NCBI GenBank assembly: GCA_944379995.1
Contig: CALWGF010000002.1
Coordinates: forward strand, 1 to 64,000
Length of the DNA: 64,000 nt
Reading direction: 5' to 3'
Source: an uncultured Clostridia bacterium
Lineage (GTDB): Bacteria; Bacillota; Clostridia; Lachnospirales; Anaerotignaceae
Below, piece after piece: positions 35,222 through 44,951 of the stretch. Below the pieces are notes generated by a model, which saw only the letters and a list, made by a program, of their open reading frames with translations, had not been told where the DNA came from and did no database searches. Numbering within the stretch: the first letter of the stretch is position 1; each line of letters starts with the position of its first letter. The translations under genes were made by a program, and so were the position numbers.

Positions 35222-37864
35222 ATGAAACAAATGGGTTTAAATGAAATAAGAGAAAAATTCCTTGCGTTTTTTGAAAGCAAGGACCATTTAAGACTTGAGA
35301 GTGCATCACTTGTACCTCGTAATGATAACAGTCTTTTACTTATAAATTCAGGTATGGCACCTTTAAAACCATTCTTTACAGGACAGGAAGTTCCACCAAG
35401 AAAAAGAGTTACAACATGTCAAAAATGTATTCGTACAGGTGACATTGAAAATGTTGGTAAAACAGCTCGTCATGGTACATTTTTTGAAATGCTTGGAGAT
35501 TTCTCATTTGGAGATTATTTCAAAAAAGAAATTATTCCTTGGAGCTGGGAGTTTGTAACAAAAGTTCTTGAAATCCCTGAAGATAGACTTTATGTAACAG
35601 TTTATAAAGATGATGATGAGGCTGCAAAAATTTGGCACGAAACAGTAGGACTTCCTAAAGAAAAAATATTCTATATGGGAAAAGAAGATAACTTCTGGGA
35701 ACATGGTACAGGTCCTTGTGGTCCATGTTCAGAAATTTACTATGACAGAGGAGAAGAATTTGGTTGTGGTAAAGAAGGTTGTACAGTAGGTTGTGATTGT
35801 GATAGATATATGGAATTCTGGAACCTTGTATTTACACAGTTTAATGCAGAAGAAGACGGAACATATTCCGACCTTGTTCAAAAAAATATAGATACTGGTA
35901 TGGGTCTTGAACGTATGGCTACAATTATGCAAAACGTTGACTCTATATTTGATGTTGATACAATAAAAGCTATTCGTGATAAAGTTTGTGAAATAGCAGG
36001 TGTTGAATACGGAAAAGATGCAAAAGTTGATGTAAGCGTTCGTGTTATTACAGACCATATCCGTTCTGTAACATTTATGACTGCTGACGGTGTTCTTCCT
36101 TCAAATGAAGGTAGAGGATATGTTTTAAGAAGACTTTTAAGACGTGCTGCTCGTCATGGTAGACTTCTTGGAATAAACAGAATGTTTATGACAGATATAT
36201 GTGAAGTTGTTGTTGAAAACTCTGGTGAAGCATATCCACAGCTTGTTGAAAAGAAAGATTATATCTACAAAATACTTACAGTGGAGGAAAGTGCTTTCTA
36301 TAAAACAATAGATAAAGGTATGGAAATACTTAAAGATGATATTGAAGAAATGAAATCAAAAGGTGAAAAAGTTATGAGTGGTGAAAAATCATTCAGACTT
36401 TATGACACATATGGTTTCCCTATTGACCTTACAAAAGAAATTCTTGAAGAAGAAGGTTTCGAAATTGATGAAAAAGCTTTCAATGAAGAAATGAAAATTC
36501 AGAAAGAAAGAGCAAGAGAAGCAAGAGGAAAAAGCACATATATGGGTGCTGATGAAACAGTATATCACAAACTTGATGTTGATATGGTAACAGAGTTTGC
36601 AGGATATGATGTTAAAGAAGTTACTGACGCAAAAGTACTTGCTATTGTTGCTGAAAATGAAGTAAGTGATAGTGCAGTTGCAGGAAATGAAGTTTCTGTA
36701 TTTATTGATAGAACACCTTTCTATGCTGAAAGCGGTGGACAGGTTGGAGATAAAGGTATTATCGAAACTGAAACAGGTAAAGTTGAAGTTACAGATTGTA
36801 TAAAAGTTGTTGGTGGAAAAATCGCTCATATAGGTAAAGTTGTTAGCGGAAGTATTTCAAAAGGAGATACTGTAAAAGCTGCTATTGATTATAGTTATAG
36901 AATGGCAACATCAAGAAACCACTCTGCAACTCACCTTTTACAGAAAGCATTAAGAACTGTACTTGGAACACATGTTGAACAGGCTGGTTCATATGTTGAT
37001 GCTGAAAGACTTCGTTTTGACTTTACACATTTCTCAGCTATGACTACTGATGAAATAAAAGAAGTTGAAAGAATAGTTAATGAAAAAATATTTGAAAATA
37101 TTGATATAAAAATATCAGAAGAAAATATTGAAGATGCAAGAAAAATGGGTGCAATGGCACTTTTCGGTGAAAAATACGGAAATGTTGTTCGTGTTGTAAA
37201 TATGGGTGGATATAGCGTTGAACTTTGTGGTGGTGCTCACCTTACAAATACTGCACAGGTTGGAACATTTAAAATAATTTCTGAAAACGGTGTTGCTGCT
37301 GGTATAAGAAGAATTGAAGCTCTTACAGGAACAGAAGCTCTTAAATACTTCCAAACACAGGAAGAACAGCTTAAAACAGTATGTAGTATTGTAAAAGCAA
37401 CTCCTGATAATATGGTAAAACGTGTTGAAACACTTGTTGCTGAACAAAAAGAACTTGCAAAAGAACTTGAAAAACTTAAAGCAAAAATGGCTGGTGGAGC
37501 AGTTTCTGAAATACTTAACAATAAAAAAGAAATTAATGGTGTAACAGCTGTTCTTGCAGAAGTTAAAGAAGCTGACGGAAATGCACTTCGTACAATGGGT
37601 GACCAACTTAAAGAAAAACTTGGTAGTGGTGTAATTGTACTTGGTAGCGGAAAAGACGGAAAAGTAAGTCTTGTTGTAATGGCTACTGATGATGTTGTTA
37701 AAAAAGGTGTTCATGCAGGAAATATTATAAAAGCAGCAGCTGCTGTATGTGGCGGTGGCGGCGGTGGTCGTCCAAATATGGCACAGGCAGGTGGTAAAGA
37801 TGCAACAAAGATTGGCGAAGCACTTGCTAAAGCAGAAGAAGTTATTGGTGAACAGGTTAAATAA
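35222..37864 (+). CDS. alaS: Alanyl-tRNA synthetase
   Basis: AlaRS charges tRNA-Ala. In its 880 residues the N-terminal class II catalytic core runs about 1-440, with LINSGMAPLKPFFTG and ARHGTFFEMLGDFSFGDYFK (motif 2 region). The editing domain (about 550-720) keeps the zinc-binding HSATH and CGGAH motifs that remove mischarged serine and glycine. The C-terminal part (about 740-880) includes the glycine-rich VCGGGGGGRPNMAQAGG. The ATG follows AGAAAGGAA. Expression is controlled by the T-box leader upstream. It is a single-gene unit with a terminator behind. Confidence 0.97.
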   Translation: MKQMGLNEIREKFLAFFESKDHLRLESASLVPRNDNSLLLINSGMAPLKPFFTGQEVPPRKRVTTCQKCIRTGDIENVGKTARHGTFFEMLGDFSFGDYFKKEIIPWSWEFVTKVLEIPEDRLYVTVYKDDDEAAKIWHETVGLPKEKIFYMGKEDNFWEHGTGPCGPCSEIYYDRGEEFGCGKEGCTVGCDCDRYMEFWNLVFTQFNAEEDGTYSDLVQKNIDTGMGLERMATIMQNVDSIFDVDTIKAIRDKVCEIAGVEYGKDAKVDVSVRVITDHIRSVTFMTADGVLPSNEGRGYVLRRLLRRAARHGRLLGINRMFMTDICEVVVENSGEAYPQLVEKKDYIYKILTVEESAFYKTIDKGMEILKDDIEEMKSKGEKVMSGEKSFRLYDTYGFPIDLTKEILEEEGFEIDEKAFNEEMKIQKERAREARGKSTYMGADETVYHKLDVDMVTEFAGYDVKEVTDAKVLAIVAENEVSDSAVAGNEVSVFIDRTPFYAESGGQVGDKGIIETETGKVEVTDCIKVVGGKIAHIGKVVSGSISKGDTVKAAIDYSYRMATSRNHSATHLLQKALRTVLGTHVEQAGSYVDAERLRFDFTHFSAMTTDEIKEVERIVNEKIFENIDIKISEENIEDARKMGAMALFGEKYGNVVRVVNMGGYSVELCGGAHLTNTAQVGTFKIISENGVAAGIRRIEALTGTEALKYFQTQEEQLKTVCSIVKATPDNMVKRVETLVAEQKELAKELEKLKAKMAGGAVSEILNNKKEINGVTAVLAEVKEADGNALRTMGDQLKEKLGSGVIVLGSGKDGKVSLVVMATDDVVKKGVHAGNIIKAAAAVCGGGGGGRPNMAQAGGKDATKIGEALAKAEEVIGEQVK

Positions 37865-37876
37865 TTGATTTGTTTT

Positions 37877-37910
37877 AAAGGTACACTTTTAAGTGTACCT
37901 TTATTTTTTA
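37877..37910 (+). terminator. Terminator after alaS
   Basis: AAAGGTACACTT pairs with AAGTGTACCTTT and is followed by ATTTTTT. Confidence 0.85.
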
Positions 37911-37977
37911 TATTGTAATAAACTATTTTAAATTATATAATTTATATATTATCTAAAAATAAAGGAGTATTATTAAA

Positions 37978-38871
37978 ATGGGGGATAATAAAAATATTAT
38001 ATTGAAGGGTACATTATCAACAATTATGGGAGCAATTTGTTGGGGATTTTCAGGAGCTTGTGGACAATTTCTTTTTCAAAATTATAATCTAAATTCAAAT
38101 TGGCTTACATCAATAAGAATGGTTGTTGCAGGTATAATAATGTGTTTTTATATGATATTAAAAGAAAAAAAAGAATTTTTTAATATATGGCATAATAAAA
38201 GAGATAGTATACAACTTGTTTTATTTAGTATAATAGGACTTATGCTTTGTCAATATACATATCTTACAGCTATAAAATATACAAATGCAGGAACAGCAAC
38301 AGTTTTACAATATATAGGTCCTGTATTTATTATGATATATGTTTGTATAGTTTCTTTTAGACTTCCTGAAAAAAGAGAAGTTATAGCTATAATAACGGCT
38401 GTAATTGGAACATTTATACTTGCAACACATGGGAATATACATTCACTTGTTATATCTGAAAAAGGTCTTTTTTGGGGACTTGCTTCGGCATTTTCAATGA
38501 TGCTTTATACACTTATACCTTCAAAAATAATATCTAAATATGGAACTGTTAAAATAATAGGTTATGGAATGATTATAGGGGGATTATTTTTAAGTATTAT
38601 TACAGGTATTTGGAATATAAATGTTAATTTGGATTTTTTAGGTGTGATTATGGTAGGTATAATATCTGTTATAGGAACTTTAGTAGCTTTTTCATTATAT
38701 CTTTATGGAGTAAGTGTAATCGGTGCTGTTAAAGGTAGTATGATTGCAAGTGTTGAGCCTGTTTCTGCAACAGTATTTTCTGTGTTATGGCTTAAAAGTA
38801 GTTTTGGAGTTATAGATTTTATTGGATTTATATTTATTATGGCAACAGTTTTTATACTTTCTAAAAAATAA
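37978..38871 (+). CDS. EamA/DMT-family membrane transporter
   Basis: 297 residues with about ten membrane helices in two EamA repeats. Features include GAICWGFSGACGQFLF, LCQYTYLTAIKYTNAGTATVL and GAVKGSMIASVEPVSATVFS, the last being a family hallmark. The substrate is not readable; amino acids or metabolites are usual. The ATG follows AAAGGAG at 37963-37969. It stands alone between two terminators. Confidence 0.86.
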   Translation: MGDNKNIILKGTLSTIMGAICWGFSGACGQFLFQNYNLNSNWLTSIRMVVAGIIMCFYMILKEKKEFFNIWHNKRDSIQLVLFSIIGLMLCQYTYLTAIKYTNAGTATVLQYIGPVFIMIYVCIVSFRLPEKREVIAIITAVIGTFILATHGNIHSLVISEKGLFWGLASAFSMMLYTLIPSKIISKYGTVKIIGYGMIIGGLFLSIITGIWNINVNLDFLGVIMVGIISVIGTLVAFSLYLYGVSVIGAVKGSMIASVEPVSATVFSVLWLKSSFGVIDFIGFIFIMATVFILSKK

Positions 38872-38878
38872 AAAAATA

Positions 38879-38925
38879 ATTCCCTTTTTCATCAAAGTTT
38901 TTGCCTTCGTGAAAAAGGGAAATTT
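38879..38925. terminator. Bidirectional terminator between the DMT transporter and spoIIQ-like genes
   Basis: TTCCCTTTTTCA pairs with TGAAAAAGGGAA around a long loop, with A and T tails. It serves both convergent genes. Confidence 0.8.
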
Positions 38926-38926
38926 T

Positions 38927-39688
38927 TTATTTTGAAAGTACTGTTTTAGGGTCTACTGTGTTTCCATTTTGTGCTACACTAAAATCTATATGGTCGCCTA
39001 AAAGTACACTATATGATGAAGGAGCAGAAACAGTACCAATTTTTTGTCCTGCTGTTACGTTATCACCTTTTGATACAGCTGTTTCTTTTTCAAGTTGGCT
39101 GTATGTAGTCTGCCAACCGTTTACATGGTCAATAACAACTGTTGTTCCGTTTTCTGTATCTGTATATATATCTGCAACTTTTCCATCTGCTGCTGATATT
39201 ACATCACTACCTTTTGTAGCACTTATAGATATACTATCATTTGTACGATATTGTTCTAAAGTAACATCAAATATAGCTTTATCTATGCTATAATCCATAA
39301 CAATTTCACCTGAAGCCGGATATTTGAATACAGGTGTTGTTTCTTCTGTTGCATTTACTGTTGTTGTAGGTTCTTCTTCCATAACAACTTCTGTTTCTGG
39401 TTCTTCTTGTGTTATAACAGGTATTTCATCAGTTTGTTGTGGTTCTTCTGCTAATGCTTCAACATTATTTTCAGTTTGGCTATAACTTTCATTTAAACCT
39501 GCAACAAATTCTTCTGAATATGCAGAAGTATTAGTATTTGAAGCTATTTCATCACTTTGTGATGTTTTGTTTTGTTCTGTTTCTTTTGTTTCAATATCTT
39601 TTTTAAACCCTATTGATGATATTCCCGCTGCTGATACAATAATAAGACAGAGTGAGAATATAACACCATATACTTTACGTTTATTCAT
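38927..39688 (-). CDS. spoIIQ: SpoIIQ-like stage II sporulation protein (degenerate M23 domain)
   Basis: 253 residues with one N-terminal membrane helix (about 8-28), a long acidic Glu/Thr-rich linker (about 30-115) and a C-terminal LytM/M23 fold (about 120-253). Catalytic histidines are missing: YSQLE stands where active M23 proteins have Y-x-H-L, and GDHIDFSV replaces H-x-H. SpoIIQ of the forespore membrane is such a scaffold protein, so I read it as SpoIIQ. Its position right after spoIID and a sigma F type promoter at 39708-39737 support this. The ATG at 39688 follows GGAGGTG. Confidence 0.82.
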   Translation of the reverse strand: MNKRKVYGVIFSLCLIIVSAAGISSIGFKKDIETKETEQNKTSQSDEIASNTNTSAYSEEFVAGLNESYSQTENNVEALAEEPQQTDEIPVITQEEPETEVVMEEEPTTTVNATEETTPVFKYPASGEIVMDYSIDKAIFDVTLEQYRTNDSISISATKGSDVISAADGKVADIYTDTENGTTVVIDHVNGWQTTYSQLEKETAVSKGDNVTAGQKIGTVSAPSSYSVLLGDHIDFSVAQNGNTVDPKTVLSK

Positions 39689-39707
39689 TATAAACACCTC
39701 CGTTGTT

Positions 39708-39737
39708 ATTATTGCCTAAAATAGGTGGTGTTTATAC
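39708..39737 (-). promoter_or_regulatory. Sigma F type promoter of spoIIQ
   Basis: On the minus strand GTATA (39733-39737), a 16-base spacer and GGCAATAAT (39708-39716) match the forespore sigma F consensus GYATA-N16-GGNNANANT at every fixed position. It lies between the spoIID stop and the spoIIQ-like start. Confidence 0.72.
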
Positions 39738-39741
39738 AATA

Positions 39742-40701
39742 CTAATTCATATTTTTAAAATCTATATCAGTATAATAATGATTTAAAATTTCTTTATATG
39801 TATAGCCTTCTTCTGCCATTGCTTCTGCTCCATATTGGCTCATTCCTGCACCATGTCCATATCCCTTTGTTGTAAATATAATTGAACTTCCTGTATCAGT
39901 CATTGTAAATGATGCTGAACGAAGTCCCAAAACTCCTCGTATATCAAGACCGGACATTGTTACTCCACCAACTGTTACAGATGTTATATATCCTGCATTA
40001 CTTACAGAATTTATTTTTATTTGTGAAATAAGGCTATCAGATGAGAAAGATATACTTGGATATTTTGATATAAAAAGTTCTTTTATTTTATCATATGATA
40101 ATTCTGTTGATGTTTCATATTGAGGTGCATATATATCACCACTACTTTCAACACTTTTTAAATATGGCAAAGCACTTTCCCATATGTTTTCAGAATTTTC
40201 AGTATATCCTGCACTTGTAGAGTGAAAAACAGCAAGTATTGGCTCATCGTTATATACCATAATTTCCCCATATGTTTCGTTTACAGCAGTTTCTATATTA
40301 TTATAGTATTCATCAAAATTTTCACCCCATTGTTCTTTAAGTTCTTCTTTTGTTTTATATGCTTGTCCTATATCTGAGGGGTTAGGTAATACATCTGTTG
40401 TTTGTCCCATTGCTTCTATTGCTCTTAAAGCATATGTTCTTGCACATACAGCCTGTGCTTTTAATGCTTCAATATCAAAAAGGGCAGGCATTTCAGCAGC
40501 AACAACACCTTTTATGTACTCCTCAAAAGGAGTTTGTTCATTTGTTTCTGTTTCAGGATTATATACTTCAATTTTTATTGGACTTTCAGTATATGTATTT
40601 TCTGCAACTGTTTTTTCTGAAAAATTACTTACAATTAAAAAAGGTATTATAAATACTGTTATTATTGTATTTATAATTATAATTACAATAATTTTACGCA
40701 T
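39742..40701 (-). CDS. spoIID: Stage II sporulation protein D (lytic transglycosylase)
   Basis: 319 residues: an N-terminal membrane helix (about 4-24), the SpoIID/LytB domain with FEEYIKGVVAAEMP and ALKAQAVCARTYALRA (about 62-100), and the C-terminal GHGAGMSQYGA and EILNHYYTD motifs. The glutamate in VVAAEMP is the catalytic residue in homologues. It helps the mother cell engulf the forespore by cutting peptidoglycan glycan strands. The ATG follows GGGAGG, which lies inside a hairpin (40705-40744). Confidence 0.95.
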   Translation of the reverse strand: MRKIIVIIIINTIITVFIIPFLIVSNFSEKTVAENTYTESPIKIEVYNPETETNEQTPFEEYIKGVVAAEMPALFDIEALKAQAVCARTYALRAIEAMGQTTDVLPNPSDIGQAYKTKEELKEQWGENFDEYYNNIETAVNETYGEIMVYNDEPILAVFHSTSAGYTENSENIWESALPYLKSVESSGDIYAPQYETSTELSYDKIKELFISKYPSISFSSDSLISQIKINSVSNAGYITSVTVGGVTMSGLDIRGVLGLRSASFTMTDTGSSIIFTTKGYGHGAGMSQYGAEAMAEEGYTYKEILNHYYTDIDFKNMN

Positions 40702-40704
40702 AAA

Positions 40705-40744
40705 AAGCCTCCCATATATTTTTTTATAAATATATGAAAGGCTT
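40705..40744 (-). promoter_or_regulatory. Hairpin containing the spoIID ribosome binding site
   Basis: AAGCCT pairs with AGGCTT and CATATAT pairs with ATATATG, with a 2x2 internal loop and a ten-base loop. The minus-strand GGGAGG of spoIID is in the 3' arm and is followed by TTTTTATG. The hairpin may be the terminator of the gene at 40755, or a control of spoIID translation. Confidence 0.6.
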
Positions 40745-40754
40745 ATATATTTTA

Positions 40755-41537
40755 TTACAATATAAAAAGATATATACCTAATGCAATAACTAAAATGAAA
40801 AATATAAATGAAAGTCTTGCTATTTTCTTATCTCGTCTTAATGCATTTTTTTCAAGTTCTGGACAAGGGTTTTCAAATACATATTTTCCACCAAGTATTC
40901 CATTTTTTATTTTTAATTCAAGAATTTTTTCTTGTTTTAAAATTGTATACATTCGTTTTGATATTTCAAAAGGATAGTATTTACCATTATTAACACCTTC
41001 AATATAATATCTTGAAAATATTGTACCAAAAAAAATGTTTATACTATAAACTTTACATTGTATTATTATAATATTACTTTTTTTGCCTAAAGATTTATCA
41101 ATAAGGTTATATATAGAAAAAGTAAATATAAACGATAGTACAACCCAAAGTGTAGTATATGCAAGTCTTTTTAAAGATATAGACTCTATAAATGAAAATG
41201 AAGGTATATATCCTATATTTATGGCTTCATTAAATACATAATAAACAATTGTGTAAACAAATATATACAATATAATAAATGTTATATAATGAAATTTTCT
41301 GTTTCTAGTATTCCACATTTTTATTCCCCATAAACTTTTTATTGATAAAAATATCATAAAATAGCATATAAGAACCATAAGACCATTTATCTCCATTCCT
41401 TCTTTATAATTTATAGCCATAAAAAAAGGTGGTACAGTCCATAAAGTAGGTATAAGCCATTGAACTCTTTTATTTACAATAAAACAGTCTATTATAAAAT
41501 ATAAAGTTAGAAGAGTAAATAAACCTAAATAACCCAT
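40755..41537 (-). CDS. Unknown multi-pass membrane protein
   Basis: 260 residues. About five hydrophobic helices lie in the first 150 residues (1-21, 30-48, 52-70, 82-104, 128-148). A polar, basic region (about 160-230: NIIIIQCKVYSINIFFG, EISKRMYTILKQEKI) and one more helix at the C-terminus (about 238-258) follow. I recognise no family. The start follows GAGGTT. It is downstream of a radical SAM gene (23 bases) and upstream of spoIID, on the same strand, so it might be expressed with either. Sporulation relevance is only a guess from position. Confidence 0.6.
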   Translation of the reverse strand: MGYLGLFTLLTLYFIIDCFIVNKRVQWLIPTLWTVPPFFMAINYKEGMEINGLMVLICYFMIFLSIKSLWGIKMWNTRNRKFHYITFIILYIFVYTIVYYVFNEAINIGYIPSFSFIESISLKRLAYTTLWVVLSFIFTFSIYNLIDKSLGKKSNIIIIQCKVYSINIFFGTIFSRYYIEGVNNGKYYPFEISKRMYTILKQEKILELKIKNGILGGKYVFENPCPELEKNALRRDKKIARLSFIFFILVIALGIYLFIL

Positions 41538-41559
41538 TATATAACCTCAAAAAAATAAA

Positions 41560-42432
41560 TTATAATGCTCTAAAATAATCTGATTTAAACATATTACGTT
41601 TTTCAGCCTCTGCAATCTGTGCAAGAAGTGCTTCGTTATCACGATTAAATGTACCACCTAAAGGAATATAATTTGAAGCATGATTTGCTCTAAATACAGT
41701 ACCTTCAGAGTCTACATTACTAATGAAAAGTTTCATTTCTTCAAGAACTTCTTGTGGTTTTAAAAGTTCTATTTCACCATTTTTAAGCTGGTCATACATC
41801 GGTGTACCTTCTTCAACAAGAAGTGTTAAGAAACCAACATATTCAGGTTTAATTGCACTTATTACTTTAGCACTATTTACAGCATGTTCTTTAAGAAATC
41901 TTCTTCCACCAAGACCGGATATAAGTGTAACTGAAAGTATCATACCTGCATCTTTTATTTTTTTACCAGCTTCAATCATTTCTGCTTGTGTTGCACCTTT
42001 TTTTACAAATGTAAGAACTTCATCATCACCAGACTCTATACCCATATATATCATATCAAGACCGGCTTCTTTAAGAGTTTTAAGTTCTTCTGGTGTTTTG
42101 CCTAAAATATCTTTTGGTGCACCATACATTGATATTCTTTCACATTCTGGGAAAATTTCTTTAACTTTTTCAAGAATATAAAGAAGGTCTTTTGTTTTTA
42201 CAATAAGAGCATCTCCGTCTGCTAAAAATACTCTTTTAACTTTTATTCTGCTGTAATATTCTCTTGCCATGTAAAGGTCTTCAACAACTTCTTCAAGAGG
42301 ACGAATTCTGAAATTTTTATCTTTGTACATAGCACAGAATGTACAAGTATTTCTTGCACAACCTATTGTAAGCTGTATTATAAGACTTCCTGCTTCACTT
42401 GGTGGTCTGTAAACTGTTCCTTCATATCTCAT
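41560..42432 (-). CDS. Radical SAM protein, HemN/Elp3-like
   Basis: 290 residues. The N-terminal Fe-S binding loop is IGCARNTCTFCAMY (C-x4-C-x2-C, about residues 24-37). An Elp3-type core follows, with RVFLADGDALIVKT (about 65-78) and MIYMGIESGDDEVL, then a C-terminal region. The C-x4-C-x2-C spacing occurs in Fe-S oxidoreductases of this branch; the standard radical SAM spacing is C-x3-C-x2-C. The substrate is unknown. It starts 185 bases from a divergent hydratase gene. Coproporphyrinogen oxidation cannot be assumed. Confidence 0.85.
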   Translation of the reverse strand: MRYEGTVYRPPSEAGSLIIQLTIGCARNTCTFCAMYKDKNFRIRPLEEVVEDLYMAREYYSRIKVKRVFLADGDALIVKTKDLLYILEKVKEIFPECERISMYGAPKDILGKTPEELKTLKEAGLDMIYMGIESGDDEVLTFVKKGATQAEMIEAGKKIKDAGMILSVTLISGLGGRRFLKEHAVNSAKVISAIKPEYVGFLTLLVEEGTPMYDQLKNGEIELLKPQEVLEEMKLFISNVDSEGTVFRANHASNYIPLGGTFNRDNEALLAQIAEAEKRNMFKSDYFRAL

Positions 42433-42617
42433 ATATATCTACCTCACTTGTTTGTTTTTTTATTGATTTATCTTAAATATTATATAATCAAAACACTATT
42501 TTTATCAATATAATATTTGAAATATAAAAATACAAAAGTCCACAAGGTATTTACAAAATCACAATGCAACTATATAATAAAAAATCATAGTGTATAAATA
42601 AATGAGGGGGAAATTAA

Positions 42618-44906
42618 ATGGTTCAATTATATAAAAATGGTGTATACCTTGTAAATGGTACAGAAATCGTTGAAGATGATAGTAATGCATCTTTAAAATT
42701 AAAATCATTAATGGGTGATAATACACCATCAAAAGAAGAAGCATCAAAAGGTACTATTGCATACAGTATTCTTGAAAATCATAATACTTCAGGAAATATG
42801 GATAAGCTTAAAATAAAATTTGATAGAATGGCATCTCATGATATTACATATGTAGGTATCATTCAGACAGCAAGAGCAAGTGGACTTGAAAAATTTCCAA
42901 TGCCATATGTTCTTACAAACTGCCATAACTCACTTTGTGCAGTAGGTGGAACAATTAATGAAGATGACCACCTTTTTGGTCTTTCTTGTGCAAAAAAATA
43001 TGGTGGTATATATGTACCTGCTCATCAGGCTGTAATTCATCAGTATATGAGAGAAATGATGAGTGGCGTTGGTAAAATGATACTTGGTAGTGATAGCCAT
43101 ACTCGTTATGGTGCTTTAGGTACAATGGCTGTTGGTGAAGGTGGCCCTGAACTTGTAAAACAGCTTTTAAATAAAACATATGATATTGATAGACCACAGG
43201 TTGTAGGTGTATATCTTACAGGAAAACCTGTTCCTGGAGTAGGTCCACAGGACGTTGCTCTTGCAATTATAGGTACTGTATTTGAAAATGGATATGTTAA
43301 AAATAAAGTTATGGAGTTTGTTGGTGACGGTATCGCTAATTTAAGTGTTGATTACAGAAACGGTATTGACGTTATGACAACAGAAACAACTTGTCTTTCT
43401 TCTGTATGGGTTACAGATGAAAAGGTTAAAGGTTGGTATATTACACATGGCAGACCAGAAGAATATAAGGAACAGAAACCTGCAAACTGTACATATTATG
43501 ATGGTTTTATATATGTTGACCTTTCAAAAGTAAAACCAATGATAGCTATGCCTTTCCACCCAAGCAATGTATATACAATAGAAGAACTTAATTCAAATCT
43601 TATGGATATACTTGATGAATGTGAAAAAAGAGGAGCAGAACAGCTTGATAGTAGCAAAGTAACATTTAAACTTAAAGATAAAGTAAGAAACGGAAGTCTT
43701 TATGTTGAACAGGGTGTTATTGCCGGTTGTGCTGGTGGTACATATGAAAATATTTGTGATGCAAGAGATATATTAAAAGGTCATTCAATAGGTGATGACG
43801 AGTTTGCACTTAGTGTATATCCTTCAAGTCAGCCTGTATTTGTAAGCCTTGTTGAAAATGGTTCTATTGCAGATATTATGGTTTCAGGTGCAACTGTTCG
43901 TTCAGCATTCTGTGGACCTTGCTTTGGTGCTGGAGATGTACCTGCAAATAATTGCTTAAGTATAAGACATTCAACAAGAAACTTCCCTAATAGAGAAGGT
44001 TCAAAAATTACAAATAATCAGATTGCCTCTGTTGCACTTATGGACGCTCGTTCAATAGCTGCAACTGCTGTTAATAAAGGTAAACTTACACCTGCAACTG
44101 ACCTTGATATTGAATATACAAAACCAGAATATAAATTTAATGGAGATGTATATAAAAATAGATGTTATAACGGTTTTGGAAAACCTGATGCTTCTGTTGA
44201 AATTAAATTTGGTCCTAATATTACAGATTGGCCAGCTATGAGTGAACTTACAGATGATATTGTATTAAAAGTTGTATCTGTAATTACAGACCCTGTAACA
44301 ACAACAGATGAACTTATACCTTCCGGTGAAACATCTTCATACCGTTCAAATCCTTTAGGACTTGCAGAGTTTACACTTTCAAGAAAAGACCCTGCATATG
44401 TTGGACGTGCTAAAGAAGTTCAAAAAGCTGAAAAAGCAAGAGAAAAAGGAGAAAATCCTGCTGAGGCTTATGAAGAAATAAAAGGTGTTTTTGATAGTAT
44501 AAATGAAAAATTCCCTAATGTTGATATTAATAAAACAGGAATTGGAAGTACAATATATGCAGTAAAACCAGGTGATGGTTCTGCTAGAGAACAGGCAGCA
44601 AGCTGTCAGAAAGTTCTTGGTGGTTGGGCAAATATTGCTGGTGAATATGCAACAAAGAGATACCGTTCAAATCTTATTAACTGGGGTATGCTTCCATTTA
44701 TACTTGATGGAGAAATACCATTTGAAAATGGTGATTATATATTTGTTCCTAATGTTAAAAAACTTGTGTCTGAAAAAGCAACAGAGTTTAAAGCATATAT
44801 TGTGGGAAAAGATATGAAAGAATTTACTCTTAAAATGGGCGATTTAACAGATGATGAAAGAAAAATAATACTTTCAGGTTGTCTTATTAATTTTTATAGA
44901 GGATAA
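42618..44906 (+). CDS. Aconitase-superfamily hydratase (YbhJ-like)
   Basis: 762 residues. The aconitase fold is visible from [81 protein letters not shown] and a C-terminal swivel domain with [11 protein letters not shown]. Cysteines in GCAGGT and CGPCFG suit a [4Fe-4S] cluster, with a third ligand probable at TNCHNS. It resembles the E. coli YbhJ group, not the classic citrate/isocitrate enzymes. Its substrate is unknown. The ATG follows GAGGGGG. It stands alone, divergent from the radical SAM gene, so no pathway can be read from context. Confidence 0.85.
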   Translation: MVQLYKNGVYLVNGTEIVEDDSNASLKLKSLMGDNTPSKEEASKGTIAYSILENHNTSGNMDKLKIKFDRMASHDITYVGIIQTARASGLEKFPMPYVLTNCHNSLCAVGGTINEDDHLFGLSCAKKYGGIYVPAHQAVIHQYMREMMSGVGKMILGSDSHTRYGALGTMAVGEGGPELVKQLLNKTYDIDRPQVVGVYLTGKPVPGVGPQDVALAIIGTVFENGYVKNKVMEFVGDGIANLSVDYRNGIDVMTTETTCLSSVWVTDEKVKGWYITHGRPEEYKEQKPANCTYYDGFIYVDLSKVKPMIAMPFHPSNVYTIEELNSNLMDILDECEKRGAEQLDSSKVTFKLKDKVRNGSLYVEQGVIAGCAGGTYENICDARDILKGHSIGDDEFALSVYPSSQPVFVSLVENGSIADIMVSGATVRSAFCGPCFGAGDVPANNCLSIRHSTRNFPNREGSKITNNQIASVALMDARSIAATAVNKGKLTPATDLDIEYTKPEYKFNGDVYKNRCYNGFGKPDASVEIKFGPNITDWPAMSELTDDIVLKVVSVITDPVTTTDELIPSGETSSYRSNPLGLAEFTLSRKDPAYVGRAKEVQKAEKAREKGENPAEAYEEIKGVFDSINEKFPNVDINKTGIGSTIYAVKPGDGSAREQAASCQKVLGGWANIAGEYATKRYRSNLINWGMLPFILDGEIPFENGDYIFVPNVKKLVSEKATEFKAYIVGKDMKEFTLKMGDLTDDERKIILSGCLINFYRG

Positions 44907-44911
44907 TTAAA

Positions 44912-44951
44912 ATAAAAATGGCTTTTCGAAAGAAAAGCCATTTTTTTGTTT
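44912..44951. terminator. Bidirectional terminator after the hydratase gene
   Basis: AAAAATGGCTTTTC pairs with GAAAAGCCATTTTT around GAAA, with A and T runs on each side. Confidence 0.88.

Noticed and set aside
37115..37714. 199-residue minus-strand frame opposite alaS
   Set aside because: It is rich in Cys, Phe and Asn as expected from antisense of lysine- and glutamate-rich coding sequence; no RBS.
41723..42181. 152-residue plus-strand frame opposite the radical SAM gene
   Set aside because: Antisense shadow without RBS or domain.
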